This document shows, one piece after another, positions 14,510 through 19,674 of a DNA stretch of 19,674 nucleotides. Origin of the DNA: JAUVZF01 sp964449275. GTDB lineage: Bacteria > Planctomycetota > Phycisphaerae > FEN-1346. Positions within the stretch are counted from its first letter, which is position 1, and each line of letters begins with the position of its first letter. The notes beneath the pieces are model-generated. The model was not told the origin of the DNA and searched no databases. It saw nothing but the letters and a program-made list of their open reading frames with translations. Made by a program: the position numbers and the translations under genes. Location: assembly GCA_964449275.1 (NCBI GenBank), contig CAYVAM010000067.1:1-19674 (forward strand), in the 5' to 3' direction.

Positions 14510-15529
14510 CTACTTCTCCGTCGGGTCCTTGTGGAGCATCGGGACGAACCGCACGAGCATGATCGACCGCTGCCGCACGACGCCCGGCGCATCCTTCTCG
14601 ACCAGCATCAACCGCTGAATACCGTGCGTCGGCCCGATGGGGATGACCATCCGCCCACCCACTTTGAGTTGCTCGATAAGGGCCGGCGGGACCTTCCCCG
14701 CCACGGCGGTGCCGATAATCGCGTCGAACGGGGCCTCCTCCGGCCAGCCGAAGTGGCCGTCGCCGTGCCGGACTTTGACCGGGTCGTACCCGAGGCGTTT
14801 CAGGCGCTTGGCGGCCGTCACGGCCAGGGGCTTGACGATCTCGATGGTGTAGACGCGCGGCGTGAAGTGCGTCAGGACGGCCGCCTGGTACCCCGACCCG
14901 GTGCCGATCTCCAGGACCTTCGCGCCGGCCTTTACGCGCAGCAGCCGCGTCATCTCGGCCACCATGTACGGCTGCGAGATGGTCTGACCGTGCGCGGTCG
15001 GCAGGGCGCTGTCGATGTAGGCCTCCGAGCGAACCGACCGGGGCACAAACTCGTGGCGGGGCACGGCCGCCATGGCCGCCAGGACCGCCTTGTCGGTGCA
15101 GCCGTAGCCTTTGATGACCTTGACCATGCGGTCGCGTTCCTTCTGACGGGCGGTGAACTTGGGCGGCGTCCAGGTCTTCTCGGCCGTTTCGTCGGCCTTG
15201 GCGCTCGGCGCATCGCCTTTTTCAATCTTCGCGGATGCCGCGACCGCGACCGCGGCCGCTTTCGGCTCGGCCGGCGCCGGGCTCTCGGCCGCCGTCGAGC
15301 ATCCCGGCGCCGCCGCAAAAACGAGCACGATCGCGGCCACGCCGGCCGCACGCAGCGCAAACTGCACAAGACGTTGGGAGCCGTTCGGGGTTCCCTGCGC
15401 GTGTTGCGCGGCGGGTCTCCGTACCCGCCGCGCCAAACGGGGCGCCAACGCGGGTTCCCCGCGCGGTGGGTGCCCAGACCCACCCCGCGCGGTTCTGCAC
15501 ACTCGATCGTGAAATGCCATTGGCCTCAT
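14510..15529 (-). CDS. pcm: Protein-L-isoaspartate O-methyltransferase, exported, with repeat-derived N-terminus
   Basis: ATG 15529 is chosen over the longer frame (to 15571) because AAGGAGG (15536-15542) lies 6 bases upstream; the product is 339 residues. The C-terminal 210 residues are a standard Pcm: AMAAVPRHEFVP, AYIDSALPTAHGQTISQPYMVAEMTRLL, SAM motif LEIGTGSGYQAAVL, YTIEIVKPLAVTAAKRLKRLGY, GDGHFGWPEEAPFDAIIGTAVAGKVP, GGRMVIPIG. It methylates isoaspartyl residues for protein repair. Ahead of it is a hydrophobic segment (LRAAGVAAIVLVFAAAPGC) and an Ala/Lys-rich linker, so the enzyme is probably exported or membrane-anchored. The first 50 residues are Arg/Pro/Gly-rich and are encoded by two palindromic repeats that also occur between genes (15406-15433 and 15461-15490). 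A later start such as the GTG before the hydrophobic segment is possible but has no ribosome site. Confidence 0.9.
   Translation of the reverse strand: MRPMAFHDRVCRTARGGSGHPPRGEPALAPRLARRVRRPAAQHAQGTPNGSQRLVQFALRAAGVAAIVLVFAAAPGCSTAAESPAPAEPKAAAVAVAASAKIEKGDAPSAKADETAEKTWTPPKFTARQKERDRMVKVIKGYGCTDKAVLAAMAAVPRHEFVPRSVRSEAYIDSALPTAHGQTISQPYMVAEMTRLLRVKAGAKVLEIGTGSGYQAAVLTHFTPRVYTIEIVKPLAVTAAKRLKRLGYDPVKVRHGDGHFGWPEEAPFDAIIGTAVAGKVPPALIEQLKVGGRMVIPIGPTHGIQRLMLVEKDAPGVVRQRSIMLVRFVPMLHKDPTEK
15406..15433. repeat. GCGCGGCGGGT hairpin inside the Pcm reading frame
   Basis: GCGCGGCGGGT (15406-15416), loop CTCCGT, ACCCGCCGCGC (15423-15433): a perfect 11-bp stem. It encodes about residues 33-42 of the predicted Pcm N-terminus. 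Confidence 0.85.
15461..15490. repeat. GCGCGGTGGGT hairpin inside the Pcm reading frame
   Basis: GCGCGGTGGGT (15461-15471) faces ACCCACCCCGCGC (15478-15490), with two extra bases in the right arm. It encodes about residues 14-23 of the predicted Pcm N-terminus. Confidence 0.8.
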
Positions 15530-15896
15530 GGCTCGCCTCCTTCGGATCGGACCGCCAGCGACCCGAGTCACGTATCCCGGTCACCCTCAAGTATGGCGCA
15601 GACGGTGCGAGAGAGCAAGGGGATGCTTCGCGACACGTCCCCGGCTATCCGTGCCGTCAGGCACGATTGAACTGTAGCCACGGGCGTGAGCCCGTGGTGT
15701 TGGCGGTGTGAGGAAAGCCGGAGCCCCGGAGGGGCGACTGAAGTCTCAATCGCCCCTCCGGGGCTTCACCGGGAAAGACAACTGCCTTCCACCACGGGCT
15801 CGCGCCCGTGGCTACAGAGCAGCCGCCCCTTGCGGGGCGAACAGCAAACCAACCGGCCGGGTGTCCCCTCTTGCACCGTCGGGGTTGCATGACACG
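15530..15896. other. Intergenic region with nested inverted repeat
   Basis: This 367-base gap between the Pcm and DUF4190 genes is mostly repeat: the nested element 15673-15816 and a further hairpin CGCCCC-TTGC-GGGGCG (15824-15839), which is the first hairpin after the stop of the DUF4190 gene. No coding sequence is supported. Confidence 0.65.
15673..15816. repeat. Nested inverted-repeat element
   Basis: Outer arms of 27 bases (15673-15699 and 15790-15816) are complementary with one mismatch; each arm is itself a hairpin (CCACGGGC/GCCCGTGG). Inner arms of 16 bases, AGCCCCGGAGGGGCGA (15722-15737) and its complement (15750-15765), are perfect. It looks like one repeat nested in another, or a small non-autonomous mobile element. 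Confidence 0.85.
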
Positions 15897-16241
15897 TCAG
15901 GCGGTCGCACTCACCGCCACACCAAGAAGCGCCACCAGCGCGATGATACCGTAAGCAAGCAGCACGACGGCGACGAGGCCGAGGCTGATGTACCCGGTCA
16001 CCAGTCCGGCGATGGCCATCCCTCGGCCGCCCTGCGTGCCGCCCGACTCGCGGATCTGCTTCAGGGCGATGTGCCCGAAGATCACACCGGGTATGGCCGT
16101 AATGCACTGGCTGCACGCCAGCGACACGATCCCCAGAACGAGGCTGGCGACGGCCATCCCGTTCGTCGGCGGCGGCGCGGGATACACCGGCGGCGGGCCC
16201 GGACTCGGAACCGGCGGCAGCGGCTTATCAGTCTGAGTCAT
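15897..16241 (-). CDS. DUF4190-domain membrane protein
   Basis: The product is 114 residues. The first 26 are Pro-rich (PLPPVPSPGPPPVYPAPPPT). Two hydrophobic membrane regions follow: MAVASLVLGIVSLACSQCIT with AIPGVIFGHIALKQI, and MAIAGLVTGYISLGLVAVVL with a further hydrophobic tail. The GHIAL and GMAIAGL motifs are typical of DUF4190. Its function is unknown; such proteins are small inner-membrane proteins with a cytoplasmic Pro-rich tail. ATG 16241 has AAAGGGGG just upstream. The URO-D-family gene ends only 20 bases before, so the two probably form an operon. Confidence 0.88.
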   Translation of the reverse strand: MTQTDKPLPPVPSPGPPPVYPAPPPTNGMAVASLVLGIVSLACSQCITAIPGVIFGHIALKQIRESGGTQGGRGMAIAGLVTGYISLGLVAVVLLAYGIIALVALLGVAVSATA

Positions 16242-16261
16242 GGTTGCCCCCTTTCGCCTGC

Positions 16262-17353
16262 TCAGTACGTGCCCATCTGGCGGCCGCGGTCGAGGAAGAA
16301 CTTGTACGTGTCGTACTTGACGCGGGTCGAGACGCTGTGATCGGTGTGGAGGATGTAGCCGCCGCCTTCCATGGCGGCGGGGAGTTTGGCGGCGAGTTCG
16401 GCTTCGACCTGGGCGCGGTCGTTCGTCTCAAGGGCGCGGACGTCCATGCCGCCGAAGAAGGCGATCCGGTCGCCGAACTCACGCTTCAACTTCACGAGGT
16501 CCATGCCGGCCTTCACTTCCATCGCCTGGAGACAATCCATGCCGGCTTCAATCAGCCCCGGCACGAGCGGCTCCACGTACCCGCACGAATGGAGGATGAC
16601 CGGCAGTCCCTTCGAGTGGGCGAAGTCGAACGTCTTGGCGTGGGCCGGCCACACGATCTCCTTATACATGGTCGGCGACATGAACGGTTTGCCCTTGAAC
16701 CCCATGTCCTCGAAGAAGTAGCAGGCGTCGGGGGGGCCTTCCTCGGCGAAGAGGATCTCCAGGAGGTTCACCGTCAGGTCGGCGTACACGTTGCACATGT
16801 CCACCACCCAATCGGGGTCGAGTGCCATGCCCATAAGCATGTACTCGTGTCCACAGACGGGGTGTATGAGTTCGAAGACGTTGACGCCGCCCCAGCAGAA
16901 GAAGAGGTCCTCGCGCCGGCATTTCTCGCGGACCTCGCGGTAACCCTCGAAGTCGATGCGGCGGCGGTAGGCGCCGGCGTCCGTCAGGCGCGGGCGGATG
17001 TGCTCTTCCCACCCGGCGCGGTCCTTGACGAGAAAGTCCACGTGCTCCGGCGTGCCGGACCGCTCTTTCCACCAGCGAAGGACGGCCCCGTTGCCGGTTC
17101 GCACGAGTTTCCGCTCGTCGTCCTCTTCGAGGATCTCTTCCTCGAAGTCGAGGTCGGCCACCATCTTGAACGGCCATCGCAGGCGAAGGTCCAGGCCGAA
17201 GTGGTCCTCGAGCGACTCGTCCTCGCGGACGTGCCCGTCGGCGGCCCACCCGCGCTGGGTGTCGTCCCAGAAACTCTCGTGCGCCCCGACGCGGTCCACC
17301 GGCTCGCGGCGCAGGATCCGTGCGATGCGCCGGCGGCTGGTCATCTCGGGCAT
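16262..17353 (-). CDS. Uroporphyrinogen decarboxylase (URO-D) family protein, probable methyltransferase-like
   Basis: The product is 363 residues from ATG 17353 (GGAG about 10 bases upstream; ATG 17344 and GTG 17392 are alternatives). It shows the URO-D/MtaA-CmuA barrel: TSRRRIARILRREPVDRVG at the N-terminus, FFCWGGVNVFELIHPVCG, DACYFFEDMGFKGKPFMSP, VILHSCGYVEPLVPGLIEAGMDCLQAME with the HxCG zinc-type motif near 255, IAFFGGMDVRALETND, and GGGYILHTDHSVSTRVKY at the end. Members with HxCG are generally zinc methyltransferases for corrinoid or thiol acceptors rather than heme enzymes; that applies here by inference. It has no signal peptide, so it is cytoplasmic. The next gene downstream is DUF4190 (20 bases). 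Upstream is the symporter, separated by a twin-hairpin repeat. Confidence 0.88.
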   Translation of the reverse strand: MPEMTSRRRIARILRREPVDRVGAHESFWDDTQRGWAADGHVREDESLEDHFGLDLRLRWPFKMVADLDFEEEILEEDDERKLVRTGNGAVLRWWKERSGTPEHVDFLVKDRAGWEEHIRPRLTDAGAYRRRIDFEGYREVREKCRREDLFFCWGGVNVFELIHPVCGHEYMLMGMALDPDWVVDMCNVYADLTVNLLEILFAEEGPPDACYFFEDMGFKGKPFMSPTMYKEIVWPAHAKTFDFAHSKGLPVILHSCGYVEPLVPGLIEAGMDCLQAMEVKAGMDLVKLKREFGDRIAFFGGMDVRALETNDRAQVEAELAAKLPAAMEGGGYILHTDHSVSTRVKYDTYKFFLDRGRQMGTY

Positions 17354-17377
17354 GGTCGTCACGTCTCCAGTCTCCGC

Positions 17378-17396
17378 GTGGGTGCAGAGCACCCAC
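17378..17396. repeat. GTGGGTGC hairpin
   Basis: GTGGGTGC (17378-17385), loop AGA, GCACCCAC (17389-17396): a perfect 8-bp stem 25 bases upstream of the URO-D start, in its likely leader. Confidence 0.7.
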
Positions 17397-17404
17397 CCTA
17401 CCGT

Positions 17405-17469
17405 ACTGGCTGCTTGTCAGCCAGTGTCTCGTGAGCAGCGAGAAGGCACTGGCGGGCAAGCCGCCGGTG
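17405..17469 (+). repeat. Twin-hairpin repeat, copy B
   Basis: ACTGGCTG (17405-17412) with CAGCCAGT (17418-17425), and CACTGGCGG (17447-17455) with CCGCCGGTG (17461-17469). It is the reverse-complement relative of 10319-10384 and fills the gap between the symporter and URO-D genes. Confidence 0.85.
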
Positions 17470-17498
17470 ACACACACCATTTCACGTGGGACAGAACA

Positions 17499-19127
17499 CT
17501 AATCGAATCCCTGCCAGATGCGCGCCAGGCCGAACAGCCACCACGTTGCCAGAAGCAGGACCAGAAGCAGCACGCTCCACAGGCGGTAGTCCAGGTACCA
17601 CGGGTCGCGGACGGGCTCACCCTCGTGGCCTTCGGGCGTGGCGGCAAGGGCTTCGACTTCGCGGCGGCGCTTCAGGTACCACGCGAAGGTGGTCCGCTGG
17701 AGCCGGCTCGCCGCCGGCGCCGCCGCCAGCGGGCTCACGATCGCCATGATAGCCACCGTCAGGCCGAACGATATCAGGCACCGATAATGGTGGTTCACCC
17801 CCTCGAACCACGGCAGGTACGGCGCGCTGAAACTGAAGAGGAGGCCGATGACCAGCGCCGGATTGGCCCCCGCCGCGTTCGCCCGTTTCCAGAAGATGCC
17901 CATCAGGTACACCGCCAGTGTCGGCCCGGCCACCAGGCCGTACACCGTCAGCAGGACCCGCATGACGGTGCCGTACTGGGCGTAGACGGCCACGCCTGCA
18001 AAGGTCAGGGCGCCGCCGGCGACGACGAACAGGCGGCTGGAGAGGATCGCCCGCCGCTCGAACGTCGTCTTCGACGTCAGCCGCTTGAACACGTCGTTCG
18101 TAAAGATCGAGGCCGCCGCGTTCAAGAGCGACATGAGCGTCGAGATGACCGCCGCCGCCAGGCCCGCCACCACCAGGCCCAGGACGCCGGGCGACATCAG
18201 GTCCCTGAGGAGCAGGCCGTACACCCCGTCGGGACGGTCGAGGTCCGGGTAGATGAGCCGTCCGCACAGACCCGGCACGAGCACCAGGAACGCCGTCAGG
18301 AACTTGAGAAACCCGACGAGCAGTGCCCCGCGGCGGCCGTCGTTCAGCGTCCTGGCCGCCAGCACCATCTGCATCCGCGTCTGGTCGATGCACCAGAACC
18401 ACAGGCCGATGACGAAGACGCCCGTGAAGACGGCCTGCCAGGGGATAAAGCCGCCCTCGCGAAACGCTTCGAGGAGTTCCGGCGTCTCGGCCCGGATCTG
18501 TTCGGCCAGGCCCGCCAGACCGCCGACCTTCTCGTGCGCCAGCGCCGCCCACGTGACCACGGACCCGCCCACGAGGATCACCACGCCCATAATCATGTCG
18601 GTGAAGGCGACCGACTTCAGGCCGCCCCACACGGTCAGCAGCACGCACACCGGCACGATCAGCGCCACGTATACCCACATGTTCGTGCCGGTGACCTGTG
18701 AGAGCGTGGTCGACAGGAGGCAGGTACCGGCGGGCACCGTCAGGAAGATAGCAGCGATGGCGATGACGCTGTAGATGAGGTGCGTCGAGTCGCCGAACCG
18801 CTGCTTCAGGAGTTGCGGCATGGTGTAGATGCCGCTCGCCCGGTAAAGCGGCAGCAGGAAGAAGACGAGGACCAGCAGGTTCAGGACCGAGACGATCTCG
18901 TACTGGCCGAGGAGGACGCCCGTCTTGTACCCCGCCCCCGCGAAGCCGATGACGTACCGCGCCCCGACGTTAATGGCGATGAGGGCAAAGCCGATGAACG
19001 GCCACGTCAGCCCCCGCCCCGCCAGGAAGAACTGCCGGCGCGACGCGCGGCGGCGGCTGGCCCAGGCGCCCGCGCCGATGAGCCCGGCGAAGAAGGCGGC
19101 CATGACGGCGTAGTCGATTGCGTTCAT
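17499..19127 (-). CDS. Sodium:solute symporter (SSS/SLC5 family)
   Basis: The product is 542 residues and has about 13 hydrophobic segments. Family features: an N-terminal MNAIDYAVMAAFFAGLIGAG followed by the basic RRRASRRQFFLAGRGL loop, NVGARYVIGFAGAGYKTGVL, YRASGIYTMPQLLKQRFG, LLTVWGGLKSVAFTDMIMGV, FWCIDQTRMQMVLAART, and ISTLMSLLNAAASIFTNDVFKR, which is the sodium-site region. The C-terminus has a cytoplasmic charged loop and one last membrane helix (LWSVLLLVLLLATWWLFGLA). The substrate cannot be read from sequence; sugars and organic acids are usual in this branch. ATG 19127 has only a weak GGGGG site. The DUF1080 gene lies upstream and the URO-D gene downstream, both on the same strand but separated by repeats. 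Confidence 0.92.
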   Translation of the reverse strand: MNAIDYAVMAAFFAGLIGAGAWASRRRASRRQFFLAGRGLTWPFIGFALIAINVGARYVIGFAGAGYKTGVLLGQYEIVSVLNLLVLVFFLLPLYRASGIYTMPQLLKQRFGDSTHLIYSVIAIAAIFLTVPAGTCLLSTTLSQVTGTNMWVYVALIVPVCVLLTVWGGLKSVAFTDMIMGVVILVGGSVVTWAALAHEKVGGLAGLAEQIRAETPELLEAFREGGFIPWQAVFTGVFVIGLWFWCIDQTRMQMVLAARTLNDGRRGALLVGFLKFLTAFLVLVPGLCGRLIYPDLDRPDGVYGLLLRDLMSPGVLGLVVAGLAAAVISTLMSLLNAAASIFTNDVFKRLTSKTTFERRAILSSRLFVVAGGALTFAGVAVYAQYGTVMRVLLTVYGLVAGPTLAVYLMGIFWKRANAAGANPALVIGLLFSFSAPYLPWFEGVNHHYRCLISFGLTVAIMAIVSPLAAAPAASRLQRTTFAWYLKRRREVEALAATPEGHEGEPVRDPWYLDYRLWSVLLLVLLLATWWLFGLARIWQGFD

Positions 19128-19165
19128 CGTGCCAAGCCCCCGTTAGCAGCGATGCTTCGGTCCCT

Positions 19166-19233
19166 GCGCGGCGGGTCGGAGCCTGCCCTGAGCCTGTCGA
19201 AGGGTACCCGCCGCGCACGAAGTAGCGTTGTAG
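19166..19233. repeat. GCGCGGCGGGT palindrome with filled loop, plus GTAGCGTTGTAG end
   Basis: GCGCGGCGGGT (19166-19176) and ACCCGCCGCGC (19206-19216) are perfect complements, but the loop is 29 bases and contains CCTGAGCCTGTCGAAGGG, a motif familiar as a widespread bacterial repeat. GAAGTAGCGTTGTAG (19219-19233) follows, the same as the right end of 3549-3670. Confidence 0.8.
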
Positions 19234-19270
19234 TATTAGTTACCGCCGAGGCTCCGGTATTGCCCGCGGT

Positions 19271-19674
19271 TCACTTCGCCAGGTCCTTGATAAAGATGTC
19301 CTTGAAACGGATCCGGAGTTGGTCGCCCCGGTGGATCTGCAGGGCCACGTGGCCCGTCATGCCGACGTTGTGCTTCTTGTGAACGTCGTCGTCGAGAACA
19401 CCCTTGCCGTCGTACTCCATCACCGTGACGCCGTTCAGGACGGCCTTCATCCGCGTGCCGACGCAGGTGATCTCCAGGTCGTTCCATGCGGGCGAGTCGT
19501 CGTTGTAGTGGAACTTGGTTCCGGGCCTGGCCATCGACTTGTTGACCCACTTGCCCTTGGGCACCTTGGGCCAGAGCCATCGCTTGCTGCCGCGCGTCTC
19601 GTCCCAGATCATGCCGGTGCGCCACGGGCCGCGCGGGTTGATATCGACCTGCGGCCCGTCGAGCCAGAAGGCGG
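19271..19674 (-). CDS. DUF1080 (3-keto-disaccharide hydrolase-type) protein, 5' end outside window
   Basis: The last 133 codons of a gene that continues past the window edge. The frame is open from the edge to TGA 19273-19271. The visible part begins FWLDGPQVDINPRGPWRTGM, then IWDETRGSKRWLWP, YNDDSPAWNDLEITCVGTRMKAVLNGV, and ends with HNVGMTGHVALQIH and LRIRFKDIFIKDLAK. These are classic signatures of the concanavalin-like DUF1080 domain, now linked in some members to 3-keto-glycoside hydrolysis. The inner ATG at 19612 is not the true start because the family motif continues upstream of it. It likely starts the leftward gene group with the symporter and URO-D gene. Confidence 0.9.
   Translation of the reverse strand, partial: AFWLDGPQVDINPRGPWRTGMIWDETRGSKRWLWPKVPKGKWVNKSMARPGTKFHYNDDSPAWNDLEITCVGTRMKAVLNGVTVMEYDGKGVLDDDVHKKHNVGMTGHVALQIHRGDQLRIRFKDIFIKDLAK

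Noticed and set aside
16262..17353. Classical HemE for heme biosynthesis
   Set aside because: The HxCG motif, divergent N-terminus and neighbours point to the MtaA/CmuA-like side of the family, and no other heme genes are nearby.
16244..18701. Long plus-strand frames opposite the URO-D and symporter genes
   Set aside because: They are antisense shadows, rich in Arg, His and Pro, with no membrane segments or domains, and overlap two well-supported genes.

Overview
The window is about 19.7 kb of GC-rich DNA that reads as a chromosomal segment of a planctomycete (Planctomycetota, possibly a Phycisphaerae-type lineage; the class is a guess). The evidence is the gene content: a hydrazine-synthase-alpha-like multiheme protein, a URO-D-family protein beside a sodium:solute symporter and a DUF1080 protein, a FecR-domain protein beside a CHASE2 cyclase, a tandem pectate-lyase-3 protein and a DUF4190 protein. 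Most products carry export signals. No rRNA, tRNA, CRISPR array, transposase or phage gene was seen.

Layout. 178-3225 (-) encodes a secreted three-heme protein with an N-terminal discoidin-like domain and an HzsA-like propeller. 3872-5806 (+) is a secreted double beta-helix protein. 6242-7027 (+) is a secreted YdjY-like protein with a near-consensus promoter. 7476-10205 (-) is a membrane CHASE2 adenylate/guanylate cyclase. 10638-11519 and 11516-12097 (-) are a translationally coupled pair: an SLH-like secreted protein followed by a FecR-domain protein, behind a promoter with a perfect TATAAT. 12394-12540 (-) is a possible 48-residue gene that ends inside a good intrinsic terminator. 12586-14460 (+) holds a Tat-exported aldo/keto reductase and an exported metallo-beta-lactamase-fold hydrolase. 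14510-15529 (-) is an exported Pcm-type methyltransferase. 15897-19674 (-) is a leftward group: DUF1080 (cut by the window edge), symporter, URO-D-family protein and DUF4190 protein.

How the genes may work together (inference). The cyclase, FecR and SLH-like genes look like an envelope-sensing, cyclic-nucleotide signalling locus. The DUF1080, symporter and URO-D genes look like a catabolic or uptake group. The beta-helix protein and the multiheme protein fit the large secretomes of planctomycetes.

The most striking non-coding signal is that nearly every larger gap holds palindromic repeats, of several unrelated families. Some occur as distant copies within the window (3656/19222, 10319/17405, 10/7176, 3456/15406/19166). 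Some are nested. One pair lies inside the reading frame of the Pcm gene. No new enzyme system is clear; the best leads are the small ORF with its terminator, the FecR/SLH-like/cyclase locus, and the repeat families.
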